From: Stutzerimonas kunmingensis
GTDB taxonomy: Bacteria; Pseudomonadota; Gammaproteobacteria; Pseudomonadales; Pseudomonadaceae
NCBI RefSeq assembly: GCF_014764705.1
Contig: NZ_JACXXG010000001.1
Span: 124,001-188,000, forward strand
Direction: 5' to 3'
Length of the DNA stretch: 64,000 nucleotides
Within the stretch, counting starts at the first letter, position 1. Every line of letters begins with the position of its first letter. The notes under the pieces are model-generated. The model searched no databases. It was not told the DNA's origin and saw only the letters and a list, made by a program, of their open reading frames with translations. Below are positions 40,906-50,019 of the stretch, piece after piece. A program made the translations under genes and the position numbers.

Positions 40906-41520
40906 TCAGGCGGCGCTGAGCATTCCCTGTTTTTCGATAAAGGAGATGATTTCCTCGAGACCCTGGCCGACCTTCTGGTTGCTGAAGACGAACGGGCGCT
41001 CGCCGCGCATCTTGCGGGCGTCGCGATCCATCACCTCCAGCGAGGCGCCGACCATGGGTGCGAGGTCGATCTTGTTGATCACCAGCAGGTCGGACTTGCA
41101 GATGCCCGGGCCGCCCTTGCGCGGCAGCTTGTCGCCAGCGGACACATCGATCACGTAGATGGTCAGGTCCGACAGCTCCGGGCTGAAAGTCGCCGAGAGG
41201 TTGTCGCCGCCGGACTCGACGATGATCAGGTCCAGGCCGGGAAAGCGCCGGTTGAGCTGCTCCACGGCTTCGAGGTTGATCGAGGCGTCCTCGCGGATCG
41301 CCGTGTGCGGGCAGCCGCCAGTCTCCACACCGATGATCCGCTCCGGCGCCAGGGCCTCGTTACGCACGAGGAACTGGGCGTCTTCCTGGGTGTAAATGTC
41401 GTTGGTCACCACGGCGAGGTTGTAGCGGTCGCGCAGGGCCTGGCACAGGGCGAGGGTCAGGGCGGTCTTGCCGGAACCGACCGGCCCGCCAATGCCGACG
41501 CGCAGGGGTTGGGTGTTCAT
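40906..41520 (-). CDS. ureG: Urease accessory GTPase UreG
   Basis: SIMIBI-class GTPase that delivers nickel during urease activation with UreDF and UreE. Markers are the P-loop GPVGSGKT (residues 11-18), the nickel-binding CPH in [17 protein letters not shown], and the NKxD motif NKID. The ATG at 41520 gives 204 residues, the family length; a longer open frame upstream reads through repeat sequence. It is separated from ureF by an unusual 361-base non-coding stretch. Confidence 0.96.
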   Translation of the reverse strand: MNTQPLRVGIGGPVGSGKTALTLALCQALRDRYNLAVVTNDIYTQEDAQFLVRNEALAPERIIGVETGGCPHTAIREDASINLEAVEQLNRRFPGLDLIIVESGGDNLSATFSPELSDLTIYVIDVSAGDKLPRKGGPGICKSDLLVINKIDLAPMVGASLEVMDRDARKMRGERPFVFSNQKVGQGLEEIISFIEKQGMLSAA

Positions 41521-41881
41521 GGGTGTTCTCCTCTGGAAGGCGGTGTGACTGCCTTGGGGTTGATGCGAAGGGCGTGCTGCTGCCGATTGGGGCAGGGATG
41601 GGATTCGTTGGCTGAGTGTGGTGATCGTGCCGCGAGAGCCGTGAAGGGCCATGGATGGCCCTTGCGCGGCGACCCTCGGAGCAGCGATGGAACGAGGGAA
41701 GTCGAGCGCAGCGAGACCCGGATGCAGGGGCAAGACTTTTTGGTTCCTTTTGGGGGGCCGGCCATCCGGGCGATTGCCAAAAAGAACTCGCCCAGCAGGG
41801 CGAAACCTAAGCCATCCGCCGTTGGCGCTGTCGAGCTGCGCGCCGCAAAAGGTGCCGCCAGCACCCACGTGCCAACACCTC
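41521..41881. repeat. Non-coding insert between ureF and ureG, probably a dispersed repeat
   Basis: No gene is supported here. The part from about 41690 to 41800 contains AAGTCGAGCGCAGCGAGACC, GCAAGACTTTTTGGTTCC and AAAAAGAACTCGCCCAGCAG, which I recognise as text that recurs in intergenic DNA of many Pseudomonas genomes. Short open frames on both strands look like the usual spurious products of this repeat. ureF and ureG normally touch, so this looks like an insertion. Confidence 0.6.
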
Positions 41882-42574
41882 TCATGACCTAAACAACCGA
41901 CTGTACTGCCGCTCATGCGCCATGCTGGTCAGCACCAACCCGAACGGCGCGCTGCCCCAGGCCGCTTCCGGCAGCTCGCTGGCGTCTCGCTGCGCCTGGC
42001 TCAGGACCGGCACCAGCTGCGAGGTCAACCGCTGCGCCGCCTGCTGCCCCAGCGGCAGGGTCTTCATCAGCACCGCCAGCTGGTTTTCCAGCCAGCCCCA
42101 CAACCAGGCGGCGAGAGCATCGGCGGGCGTGATCTGCCAGGCGCGGGCCGCGAGCGCCCAAGCCATGGCCAGGCCCGGTTCTCCGGCAGAGGCAAAGCAG
42201 TCGCGTGCCTGTTGATCGAGTTCCGGCAGGCCGTCGAGCAGCTGCGTCAGGGAATAGCCCATCTGCCGGCTTTCCAGCTGAAGTTCGCGGGTTTCGCGGC
42301 TGGCGCGGTGCTCGGCGGCCAGAAGCAACAGACGCGGCCAGTCGTCCTGTGCCGCCGCTTCGCAATGCGCGAGCAGCAGCGGCGCCTCGAAGCGCGCGAG
42401 GTTGAGCAGCAGTTGATCCTCCAGCCAACGCCGAGCGCTGTCGGAGTCGTTCACCCAGCCGTTTTCAACCGCCATTTCCAGACCCTGGGAATAGCTGTAG
42501 CCGCCGATCGGCAGCTGCGGGCTGGCCAGCCGGAGCAGCGCCCAGGCCGAGCCGGGAGCGGCCGTCGCGTTCAC
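41882..42574 (-). CDS. ureF: Urease accessory protein UreF
   Basis: 230-residue helical protein that bridges UreD and UreG in the urease activation complex. The N-terminal [20 protein letters not shown] is diagnostic, and the C-terminal [21 protein letters not shown] is typical. Its start overlaps the ureE stop by four bases. Confidence 0.95.
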   Translation of the reverse strand: MNATAAPGSAWALLRLASPQLPIGGYSYSQGLEMAVENGWVNDSDSARRWLEDQLLLNLARFEAPLLLAHCEAAAQDDWPRLLLLAAEHRASRETRELQLESRQMGYSLTQLLDGLPELDQQARDCFASAGEPGLAMAWALAARAWQITPADALAAWLWGWLENQLAVLMKTLPLGQQAAQRLTSQLVPVLSQAQRDASELPEAAWGSAPFGLVLTSMAHERQYSRLFRS

Positions 42575-43071
42575 GTCCGTACGCCGAACTGGTGCAGGCG
42601 CGGCGCGTAGCTGAACTCCGCCTCGCCTGCGTGGGAATGATGGTGGCCGCCACCATAGGCGCCATGCTCCGGCTGGAAGGGGGCTTCGATGTGTTCGACG
42701 CCGGCGCCCAGCTGCAACAGCATGTCCTTGAGAACGTAGTCGTCGAGCAGCCGCAGCCAGCCATCGCCGACCTGCAGGGCGACATGGCGGTTGCCCAGGT
42801 GATACGCCGCGCGGGTCAGTTCGAAAGCGCTGGTGCAGGTGACGTGCAGCAGTTGCTCGGGCCGAGCACGCACGCGCACGACACGGCCATCACCGGCGAG
42901 CAGGCATTCGCCATCGTGCAGCGGCGGCTGGCCGCGTTCGAGAAACAGGCCTACATCCTCGCCGCTGGTACTGAAGCAGCGCAGGCGACTCTTGCTGCGC
43001 GCGTCGTAGGTCAGTTCGAGTTCGGCCTGCCACTCGGGGCGGGCGTCGATGCGTTGGCGAATCACCAGCAT
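42571..43071 (-). CDS. ureE: Urease nickel metallochaperone UreE
   Basis: 166-residue nickel chaperone. The N-terminal peptide-binding domain (LTYDARSKSRLRCFSTSGED) and the C-terminal metal-binding domain (LGNRHVALQVGDGWLRLLDD) are clear, and a histidine-rich stretch (GGGHHHSHAGEAEF) lies near the C-terminus. It is the first gene of ureE-ureF-ureG-hupE and has a good sigma-54 type promoter upstream. Confidence 0.95.
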   Translation of the reverse strand: MLVIRQRIDARPEWQAELELTYDARSKSRLRCFSTSGEDVGLFLERGQPPLHDGECLLAGDGRVVRVRARPEQLLHVTCTSAFELTRAAYHLGNRHVALQVGDGWLRLLDDYVLKDMLLQLGAGVEHIEAPFQPEHGAYGGGHHHSHAGEAEFSYAPRLHQFGVRT

Positions 43072-43106
43072 GTGCAGAGTTCCGGTCGGATCGTTCCCGG
43101 AACAAG

Positions 43107-43123
43107 AGCAAGTGGCTTGCCAA
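43107..43123 (-). promoter_or_regulatory. Sigma-54 (-24/-12) promoter of ureE
   Basis: On the minus strand the sequence TTGGCAAGCCACTTGCT fits the sigma-54 consensus (TGGCACG, four bases, TTGCW) with one mismatch, and the GG and GC pairs are exactly 12 bases apart. The expected start point is about 25 bases before the ureE ATG. Confidence 0.75.
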
Positions 43124-43228
43124 CCGGCCCCATATATCCTGATCGCGGCGCCTTTCGGGCATGCGTGCCTGATAATGGGGCTTTGAGCGCACCGTCATAG
43201 TGCGCCTGTCGGGGTCGGGTAAGGTGCG

Positions 43229-43245
43229 TGCGCCTTACTGGTGCA
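43229..43245 (-). promoter_or_regulatory. NtrC-like binding site upstream of ureE
   Basis: TGCGCCTTACTGGTGCA is a 17-bp dyad matching the NtrC consensus (TGCACC, five bases, GGTGCA) with one mismatch. It is 106 bases upstream of the -24 element, a normal enhancer distance, and overlaps the 3' end of the neighbouring acetyltransferase gene. Confidence 0.6.
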
Positions 43246-43738
43246 GGTCGCGCACCATGTACACGGCAGGGATCTGGTAGCTGGCCAGATTGCCGGCCTG
43301 CGGCGGGTCGAGTTCGTCGTGGGCTTCGTAGCCCAGACGCGACCAGAAACCGGTGGAGTCCTGCACCGACACCAGTGCCGAATAACGCAGCTGTGCGGCA
43401 CCAGCCTGTTGCAGGTTGTGCCGCACCAGTGCCGGGCCGATGCCGCGGCCGGCGGCCCGTCCGGCCACGGCCAGGTCATGCAGGTAAAGGCAATCGGCTT
43501 CGCCGTCGGTGCAGAACTCCCCGTCCAGCGGCGTCACCTTACCCAGTCGCGAGTGGTAGGCGAACAGATAGGCGCACACACCCTCGTCATCCTCGGCCAC
43601 CCACGCCAACTGCGGAAATGTCGCCAGACGTGAGCGGATCACCGCCTCGTCTTCCAGAACCTCGGCGGCATAGGATTGTTCCTGGATCGCCAGGACGGCA
43701 GGGATATCGCGCTCCTGCATCGCTCTCAACTGGTACAT
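43235..43738 (-). CDS. GNAT family N-acetyltransferase
   Basis: 167-residue acetyltransferase. The acetyl-CoA binding stretch is LAVAGRAAGRGIGPALVRHN, preceded by the beta-4 strand ADCLYLHDLAV, and a C-terminal VSVQDSTGFWSRLGYEA loop completes the fold. The substrate is unknown. The ATG at 43738 is preferred to the adjacent GTG. It lies upstream of the ureE promoter, on the same strand. Confidence 0.85.
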   Translation of the reverse strand: MYQLRAMQERDIPAVLAIQEQSYAAEVLEDEAVIRSRLATFPQLAWVAEDDEGVCAYLFAYHSRLGKVTPLDGEFCTDGEADCLYLHDLAVAGRAAGRGIGPALVRHNLQQAGAAQLRYSALVSVQDSTGFWSRLGYEAHDELDPPQAGNLASYQIPAVYMVRDLHQ

Positions 43739-43986
43739 CACGGCTACACTCGAACGCCGCGAAACGCCGCGCGGCTCGGCAAAAAGCCGGCGATCATACG
43801 CGAAATGCCGGCGTTCCGCTTGCCGCCGGGCGGCGCGTCCGGGCTCAGTCAGCGCACGCAGTGGAACGGACAGGGCAGTGACGCCACCGTCCTGGTTGGG
43901 CTGAATGGTTTCAGCTGATTGGTGCAGCGGTGCGACAAGATGACAGGCATAATGGTTAGTCTGCTAACAAGTGGCTGAGGCCTGCG

Positions 43987-44859
43987 TTGAACGATCACCA
44001 TCACCCGCTCTACGGCGTTCTGCTGATATTGCTGTCGGGCCTGTTGCTGGCCAGTCATGACGGGCTGGCCAAACACCTCTCGGAAATCTACCCGGTGTTC
44101 CTGGTCATCTGGGCCCGTTACGTCGCGCAGACGGTGCTGATGACCGCGCTGTTCGTGCCGCGCATGGGCCAGCGCGTGTTTCGCACCCTGCGCCCGTGGC
44201 CACAGTTGCTGCGCGGGTTGAGCCTGGTCAGCGTGAGCCTGCTGTTCATCAACGGCCTGCATTTCATCCCGCTGGCCGAGGCCACCGCGGTGATCTTTCT
44301 GACACCGGTGCTGGTGACCATCGCCTCGGCGCTGCTGGGCGAGCGGGTCAGCCGCAGTCAGTGGCTGGCCGTGGGCTTCGGTCTGCTCGGGGTGGTGATC
44401 ATCGTGCGCCCCGGTTCGGCGCTGTTCACGCCGGCGGTGCTGTTGCCCTTCGGCGCGGCCCTGTCGTTCACCGTGTATCAGCTGGTGACCCGGCGCCTGG
44501 CCGGTACCGACCATCCGGTGACCAGCAACTACCTGACCAGCTTGGTCGGCTGCGTGACCCTGAGCGTATTGGTGGTCTTCAACTGGCGGACGCCAACGCT
44601 GCACGACGCGCTGCTGATGGGCGCGCTCGGCGGCATGGCGATGCTCGGCCACCTGCTGCTGACCAATGCCTTCCGCTTCGCCAGCGCGGCGACCCTGGCG
44701 CCGTTTACCTACGGGCAGATCGTGTTCGCCGGGGTCGTCGGCTATGTCGCCTTCGATCACGCGCCGGATGCCGGGGCGCTGATCGGTATGGCGGTGATCA
44801 TCGCCAGCGGCCTGTGCATGGCCTATGTGCAGCGCTGCCAGGGGCCGGCCGAGGGATAA
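43987..44859 (+). CDS. EamA/DMT superfamily transporter
   Basis: 290-residue inner-membrane protein with about ten membrane segments in two EamA halves ([40 protein letters not shown], then [20 protein letters not shown]). The family exports metabolites such as amino acids or purines; the substrate is unknown. Translation apparently starts at TTG 43987, supported by a GAGG ribosome-binding site six bases upstream and the lack of a suitable ATG. Confidence 0.88.
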
Positions 44860-44959
44860 ACAGCGAAAATGTGCCATTCGGCCGACCAGGCAGCTTCTCA
44901 ACAACACTGAAATGAAAAGACAGGGCGAATCGACCCTTGCGTGCACCCATGGAGCCTAT

Positions 44960-45823
44960 ATGCCGCGACTCTCTCATCACGACCTGCGCCGCAACTTTCG
45001 CGAGCTGCTCAACGCCGACCGCTGCTTCCACACCGCCTCGGTGTTCGACCCGATGTCCGCGCGCATCGCCGCCGACCTCGGTTTCGAAGTGGGCATCCTC
45101 GGCGGCTCGGTGGCCTCGCTGCAGGTCCTCGCCGCGCCGGACTTCAACCTCATCACCTTGAGCGAGTTCGTCGAGCAGGCCACGCGTATCTGCCGCGTCG
45201 CTCAGCTGCCGGTACTGGCCGACGCCGACCATGGCTACGGCAACGCGCTGAACGTGATGCGCACCGTCTCCGAACTGGAGCGCGCCGGGATTTCCGCGCT
45301 GACCATCGAGGACACCCTGCTGCCGCCCAAATTCGGTCGCCGCTCCACCGACCTCATCGGCATGTTCGAGGCGGTTGGCAAGATCCGTGCGGCGCTGGAG
45401 GCGCGAGTCGACCCGGAAATGGCCATCATCGGCCGGACGAATGCCGGGGTGATCGGCTTCGAGGAAGTCATCGCCCGCGCCCAGGCCTACGAGAAGGCCG
45501 GCGCCGATGCCATCTGTCTGGTCGGCATCGAGGACTTCGACCATCTGGAAAGCATCGCCAGCCAGCTCAGCAAGCCGCTGATGCTGGTCACCTACGGCAA
45601 CCCCAACCTGCGCGACAACGCTCGGCTGGCGGCGCTCGGCGTGCGCATCGTGGTCAACGGCCACGCGGCCTACTTCGCGGCGATCAAGGCCACCTACGAC
45701 TGCCTGCGCGAGCAACGCCAGGTCGATGCGCTGGACCTGAACGCTTCGCAGCTGTCGGTAAAATACTCCACGGCCGATGAATACGTCGTCTGGGCCGAGG
45801 AATACATGCAGGTCAAGGAATAG
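44960..45823 (+). CDS. Oxaloacetate decarboxylase (PEP mutase/isocitrate lyase superfamily)
   Basis: 287-residue TIM-barrel enzyme equivalent to P. aeruginosa PA4872, a characterised oxaloacetate decarboxylase of the same length that also lies near the urease genes. Key segments are [39 protein letters not shown] with metal-binding acids, [13 protein letters not shown] and [14 protein letters not shown]. The start ATG 44960 was chosen from the family N-terminus; the longer frame overlaps the EamA gene. Converges with the next gene at six bases. Confidence 0.9.
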
Positions 45824-45829
45824 CCGCGC

Positions 45830-46555
45830 TCAGAACAGCTGCCGCTCGGCGCGGAAGGTCAGCAGGCCGTCGCAGCGCGGGTTCTGTCCCGAGTAGGCGC
45901 TGCACGCCTGGCCGCTCAGGCTGGAGTCGCTGTAGGACAGGTTCAGCTGCAGGCCCAGCCAGGGCCGCGAGAGGTCCAGCGACCAGTCGCTGAACAGGTC
46001 CACGCTGTCGCCACCGTCGAGATAATGCGGTGCGGCCAGCGCGTGGCTTGAGTACTTCACGCGGACGCCGACGGCGAAAGGCGTCACCGTGCCCAGGTCC
46101 AGATAAAGCGTGCTGTCGGTACGCCCGGCGGCGCTGTTCAGCGCCGCGCCGAGGCGCCGGTCGCCCAGCGTCAGGCCACCGTAGTATTCGTGACGATCCC
46201 ATTCGGGCAGTTCCGGAAAGCTGTAGCGCATCAGGCCGATCTCGTAGCCGAGTTGGTCATGATCGTTCTGCTGCGCATAGCCGAGATAGGAATTCACCTC
46301 GAGTTGCCTGCCGTCGACCAACCCGACGCTGGGGGACCACTGCCCGACATACAGCCCGCTGGCATGGGTGAGATCGAGTCCGCCATGGAATGCATTGCCG
46401 GTGCTCGGTTGCACCAGCCCCTGAGCCATGCTGCGGGCGGGCTCGGTGCTCAGCTTGAGGTCGAAGGTGCCCAGTTCGCGCTCAAGCACCTGTGGTTCGC
46501 TGGCGCAGCCCGCTGCCAGGAGCAGGCTGGTTATGATCGGTAAGATGCGCTTCAT
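45830..46555 (-). CDS. TorF-family (Gcw_chp) putative outer-membrane protein
   Basis: 241 residues resembling the Gcw_chp/TorF family of predicted beta-barrel proteins: GNAFHGGLDLTHASGLYVGQ, EVNSYLGYAQ and a C-terminal strand ending in LTFRAERQLF, with a terminal Phe typical of outer-membrane barrels. The signal peptide ends in a lipobox (LLAAGC), which is unexpected for a porin and suggests lipid anchoring. Function unknown. It is divergent from the zinc-finger gene. Confidence 0.72.
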   Translation of the reverse strand: MKRILPIITSLLLAAGCASEPQVLERELGTFDLKLSTEPARSMAQGLVQPSTGNAFHGGLDLTHASGLYVGQWSPSVGLVDGRQLEVNSYLGYAQQNDHDQLGYEIGLMRYSFPELPEWDRHEYYGGLTLGDRRLGAALNSAAGRTDSTLYLDLGTVTPFAVGVRVKYSSHALAAPHYLDGGDSVDLFSDWSLDLSRPWLGLQLNLSYSDSSLSGQACSAYSGQNPRCDGLLTFRAERQLF

Positions 46556-46758
46556 GCTGGCTGCCCTGCCGGTTCGCAAATGCCCGAGGCGCTGAGCCGT
46601 CGGCGTGAACCGGGGCAGGATAGGCGACTGTGCCGCTCGTGCAGCGCCATCCGTCGATTGCCCGGCGTCATTCGATGGGCGGTATCGCCTGGGGTGAGCA
46701 TCCGCCCGCGCAATGACTCCAAAGCAGAACAGCATCGAGCCGATGCGGGAGGTGAGCA

Positions 46759-47025
46759 ATGGCGACAGGTTGGGCAGGTGACGGTGCCGTCCAGGAGCAG
46801 ATCGACAGCACAGTCGAAGACGCGGTGCAGCGTGCCCGCAGCAAGCTCGCCCGCGGCGAGAGCCTCAAGCATTGCGAGGAATGCGGCGCGGCCATTCCCG
46901 AAGCACGGCGTCTAGCGGTACCCGGCGTCAGGCTGTGCATCAAGTGCCAGGCCGAGCAGGACAAGGAAGACGCCAGGTTCAGCGGCTATAACCGCCGTGG
47001 CAGCAAGGACAGCCAGCTGCGCTGA
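46759..47025 (+). CDS. DksA/TraR-type C4 zinc-finger protein
   Basis: 88-residue protein with the C4 zinc finger CEECGAAIPEARRLAVPGVR followed by LCIKCQ. It resembles small TraR/YbiI-like proteins rather than full-length DksA, since the long coiled coil is reduced to about 35 residues. Full TraR proteins bind the RNA polymerase secondary channel; whether this one does is unknown. A strong GGAGGT site precedes the ATG. The stop abuts the stop of the convergent kinase gene. Confidence 0.85.
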   Translation: MATGWAGDGAVQEQIDSTVEDAVQRARSKLARGESLKHCEECGAAIPEARRLAVPGVRLCIKCQAEQDKEDARFSGYNRRGSKDSQLR

Positions 47026-48207
47026 TCAGGCGCGCTGCAGCGGCATGCGGAAGGTGAAGATGGTACCGGCCTCGGCGCTGGAGGTTACCTGCATGCCGCC
47101 GCCATGGGCTTTGGCCACCTGGTCAACGATGAACAGCCCCAGTCCAAGCCCGTTGCGCGAGGTGCCGTCTTCCTGGGAATAGGCATGGAACAGTCGTCCC
47201 AGCCGCTGCGCCGGGATTGGCGTGCCGCGATTGTGCACCGCCAGCTGGAAGTGCTCGTCGATCACCTCGGCCTTCACGATCACCGGACCAGTGCTGGCGC
47301 CATGGTGCAGCGCGTTGGTGATCAGGTTGGCCAGCAGCTGGGCGATCCGGTCCGGGTCGCATTCGAACACCGGCAGCTCTGGCAGCTGTTCGAGAATGAC
47401 TCGGCGTGGATGGGCGGTGCGCAGTTCGGTGACCACCTGCATCAGCGTGAGATGCAGGTTGGCTGCGGCGGTCCAGTTCAGCGGTATGCCATTGCCCAGC
47501 TGGCCGCGCGCGAAATCCATCAGATCATCGACCATGCGCGAGGCGCGCTGGCTGGACGTGCGCACATGCTCGGCGAGCTGCTGCGTGCCGCGTTCCGTCG
47601 AGCGCCGGACCAGCAGATCGCTGGCCGCCTGGATCGAGGCGAGCGGGGTGCGCAGGTCGTGCCCGAGCAGGGCGATGAACTGCTCGCGCTGGTGGCCAGT
47701 GATGCGCTCGTCGGCCAACGCTGCACGGGTGGCCTGCTGCTGCTCCTCGGCTTCGATCTGCAGGGTCAGCAGGCGCGCGAAGGATTCGAACATTGCCCGC
47801 GTTGCCGGGCTGGACAGGTCGCGTGGCAGTGGATCGAGCGCACAGAGCGTGCCGAAGAAACTACCGTCGGCGCGCAGCACCGGCACCGAGATATAGCTTT
47901 CGAAGCCATACATCTGCGGCGTGTGATGGTTGCAGTAATCGGGGTCGGCGCTGACCTGGCTGATGATGATCGGCTGGTGCGAGGCGTGGATCTCGCTGCA
48001 CAGCGTCGTGGTGATATCCAGCTCGCCACCGACCTTCAGGCCGAACTCGATGCGATCGAGCACGGCGCATGCGGTCCAGTTCGTCTCGGTGACGCGGGCA
48101 ACCGCAGCGAAGCGCAGGCCGGTGGTTTCGCTGACCACCTGCAGGATGGCCGGGACGGCGCTGATGCGCTGGACGGTGAGCAGGTCGTCGAGGATGGATG
48201 GCACCAT
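47026..48207 (-). CDS. GAF-domain sensor histidine kinase
   Basis: 393-residue cytoplasmic kinase with no membrane segment. The GAF domain covers about residues 15-155 (VARVTETNWTACAVLDRIEF, YCNHHTPQMYGFESYISVPV). HisKA has the H box in FIALLGHDLRTPLASI, and HATPase_c shows LLANLITNALHHG and NGLGLGLFIVDQVAKAHGGG. No response regulator is adjacent. ATG 48207 is preferred, because the GTG at 48243 lies inside the terminator of the upstream permease gene. The ligand is unknown; related orphan kinases sense light or small molecules. Confidence 0.85.
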   Translation of the reverse strand: MVPSILDDLLTVQRISAVPAILQVVSETTGLRFAAVARVTETNWTACAVLDRIEFGLKVGGELDITTTLCSEIHASHQPIIISQVSADPDYCNHHTPQMYGFESYISVPVLRADGSFFGTLCALDPLPRDLSSPATRAMFESFARLLTLQIEAEEQQQATRAALADERITGHQREQFIALLGHDLRTPLASIQAASDLLVRRSTERGTQQLAEHVRTSSQRASRMVDDLMDFARGQLGNGIPLNWTAAANLHLTLMQVVTELRTAHPRRVILEQLPELPVFECDPDRIAQLLANLITNALHHGASTGPVIVKAEVIDEHFQLAVHNRGTPIPAQRLGRLFHAYSQEDGTSRNGLGLGLFIVDQVAKAHGGGMQVTSSAEAGTIFTFRMPLQRA

Positions 48208-48227
48208 CTGCAGGCCCTGAGCGACGT

Positions 48228-48259
48228 AAAAAAGGCCGGCCACTTTAACATGGCCGACC
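48228..48259 (-). terminator. Intrinsic terminator of the NCS1 permease gene
   Basis: On the minus strand GGTCGGCCA pairs with TGGCCGGCC (one G-U pair, 8-base loop) and is followed by six T. Confidence 0.85.
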
Positions 48260-48276
48260 TCTTCTGCAGGCGGCGG

Positions 48277-49749
48277 TCAGCCGAGCGGAGCGGGTTGCGC
48301 CGCGCCGGTGAGCGGCGACTGGTTACGCATCAGTCCGAAGTGCAGCACGCCGCCGAACAGCGCGCCGAGCAGCCACGCGAAGCCGGACAGGCTCTCCAGG
48401 CCCGGCACCCACACCGAGGCCACGGAGAACACAGCGCTGACGCCGAAGGCGATCATCGCCTTGCGGTTCCAGCCGGCATTGAAGTGGTAGATCCCGCTGC
48501 GCTCGGTGGAGAACAGCTGCTGCAGGTCCAGGTGCTGGCGGCGAACCAGGTAATAGTCGGCGACGATGATGCCGTACAGCGGCGCCAGCACCGCGCCCAG
48601 CGTGTCGACGAAGGCGGCGATACCCACCTCGCTGATGAAGGCCACCCACAGCGCGCCGATAAAGAAGGCGATGGCCGCGGTAATGAAACCGCCGGTACGC
48701 GCGCTGATTTTGGCTGGCGCCAGGTTGGCGATGTCGTAGGCCGGCGGGATGAAGTTGGCGACCAGGTTGATGCCGACCGTGGCGGCAAAGAAGGTGATGG
48801 CGGCCACCACTGTCAGGGTCACGTTGTCGATGCGCGCGACGATGTCGGTCGGGTTGGTCAGCGTTTCGCCGAACACCACCACGGTCCCGGCGGTGATCAC
48901 CAGCGCGATCAGCGAGAAGATCGCCAGGCTCACCGGCAGACCGAGGAAGTTGCCGATGCGCATCTGCCGTTCGCTCTTCACGAAACGGGCGAAGTCACCG
49001 TAGTTGATCACCACGGCGGCGAAGTAGGCGACCATGGTGCCGACCACCGCGGCGAACGCGGCGATCGGTCCGCCGGCGTGCTCTCCGCTGCCGCTGAAGA
49101 TGTCGCCGAGGGCGCCGAGCAGGCTCGGGCCGGCCTGATACCAGATGGCGATCATCAGTACGATCATCACCAGGTAGACCAGCGGGCCGGCCCAGTTGAG
49201 AAAGCGCGTTACCCAGTCGACGCCACGGACGAACAGCGCCACCTGGAACACGCAGACGATCACGTAGGCGGCCCAGTCGATGGCCGTCAGGCCGAGCAGC
49301 GTGGCGGCCTGTGGCTCGCTGCCGAGCAGTGTCCGCAGCAGCAGGGCCACCGCGGTCGAGGCGAAATAGGTCTGCACGCCGTACCAGAAGATCGCGACGA
49401 TGCCGCGTACCATCGCCGGGAAATTCGCGCCGCGTACCCCCATGCTCGCCCGCGCCATCACCGGGAACGGAATGCCGTACTTCACGCTGGGCTTGCCGGT
49501 GAGCTGCACCAGGCCCATGACGATGAAACCGGCCAGCACGATGCCCGCCAGGACCGCCCAGCCATTGAGGCCGTAACTGATGAACAGCGTGGCTGCGAGG
49601 GTGTAGCCGAACAGGCTCTGGATGTCGTTGGACCACACATTGAAGATCTCGAACCAGCCCCATTTGCGCTCAGCCGGGGCAAGTGGCGCGAGATCGGCGT
49701 TGTACAGGCTGGGATCGATCTGCTTGATCTGGAAATCGTCATGGTTCAT
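48277..49749 (-). CDS. NCS1 family nucleobase/allantoin-type permease
   Basis: 490-residue transporter with about twelve membrane segments. The NCS1 signature around the first helix is RKWGWFEIFNVWSNDIQSLF, and later markers are GIPFPVMARASMGVRGANFP and GIIVADYYLVRRQHLDLQQL. The family imports cytosine, uracil, allantoin, hydantoins or thiamine. The position beside urease genes favours a nitrogen-yielding substrate, which is inference only. Two copies of a TGTATACA-type operator lie upstream. A terminator follows the gene, so it is probably transcribed alone. Confidence 0.9.
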   Translation of the reverse strand: MNHDDFQIKQIDPSLYNADLAPLAPAERKWGWFEIFNVWSNDIQSLFGYTLAATLFISYGLNGWAVLAGIVLAGFIVMGLVQLTGKPSVKYGIPFPVMARASMGVRGANFPAMVRGIVAIFWYGVQTYFASTAVALLLRTLLGSEPQAATLLGLTAIDWAAYVIVCVFQVALFVRGVDWVTRFLNWAGPLVYLVMIVLMIAIWYQAGPSLLGALGDIFSGSGEHAGGPIAAFAAVVGTMVAYFAAVVINYGDFARFVKSERQMRIGNFLGLPVSLAIFSLIALVITAGTVVVFGETLTNPTDIVARIDNVTLTVVAAITFFAATVGINLVANFIPPAYDIANLAPAKISARTGGFITAAIAFFIGALWVAFISEVGIAAFVDTLGAVLAPLYGIIVADYYLVRRQHLDLQQLFSTERSGIYHFNAGWNRKAMIAFGVSAVFSVASVWVPGLESLSGFAWLLGALFGGVLHFGLMRNQSPLTGAAQPAPLG

Positions 49750-49773
49750 GGGAGGGCGCTCTGAGCAAGACTG

Positions 49774-49791
49774 TGGATTTTTTGTATGCAG
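49774..49791 (-). promoter_or_regulatory. Putative operator, copy 1, before the NCS1 permease
   Basis: TGGATTTTTTGTATGCAG, 25 bases upstream of the permease start. It differs by one base from copy 2 at 49892-49909, which contains the perfect palindrome TGTATACA. This resembles sites of GntR-family repressors. Confidence 0.5.
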
Positions 49792-49891
49792 TTCTTGTTC
49801 CGCGTAAGGCAGAGCTCGCGAATTGACCGGCTGTGGCGCAGCGCGCTACGTCGACAACCCCTGGATTCTAGGCGCTCCCAGACAGTTCGCC

Positions 49892-49909
49892 TGGATTTTT
49901 TGTATACAG
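49892..49909 (-). promoter_or_regulatory. Putative operator, copy 2, before the NCS1 permease
   Basis: TGGATTTTTTGTATACAG, the same 18-mer as copy 1 with one difference, 118 bases further upstream in the same orientation. Apart from the two copies and the terminator of the curlin-like gene, the region 49750-50077 holds no gene I can support. Confidence 0.5.
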
Positions 49910-50019
49910 AAAGGGTGGCGAGTTTAGGCGGGTAGAGTGCAAAGCCCTGTCTGTGGATGCGCCGCTCGAGAGCCTGAGGTGCGTGCAGTGCACCAGCAGG
50001 GTGCTTTCCGATGGCACAT

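Noticed and set aside
41521..41881. Short open frames on both strands between ureF and ureG considered as genes
   Set aside because: They correspond to spurious products often annotated in this dispersed repeat and lack ribosome-binding sites.
47104..49764. An 886-codon plus-strand open frame opposite the GAF kinase and NCS1 permease
   Set aside because: It reads through two recognisable genes and a terminator on the other strand, and is low-complexity and motif-free.
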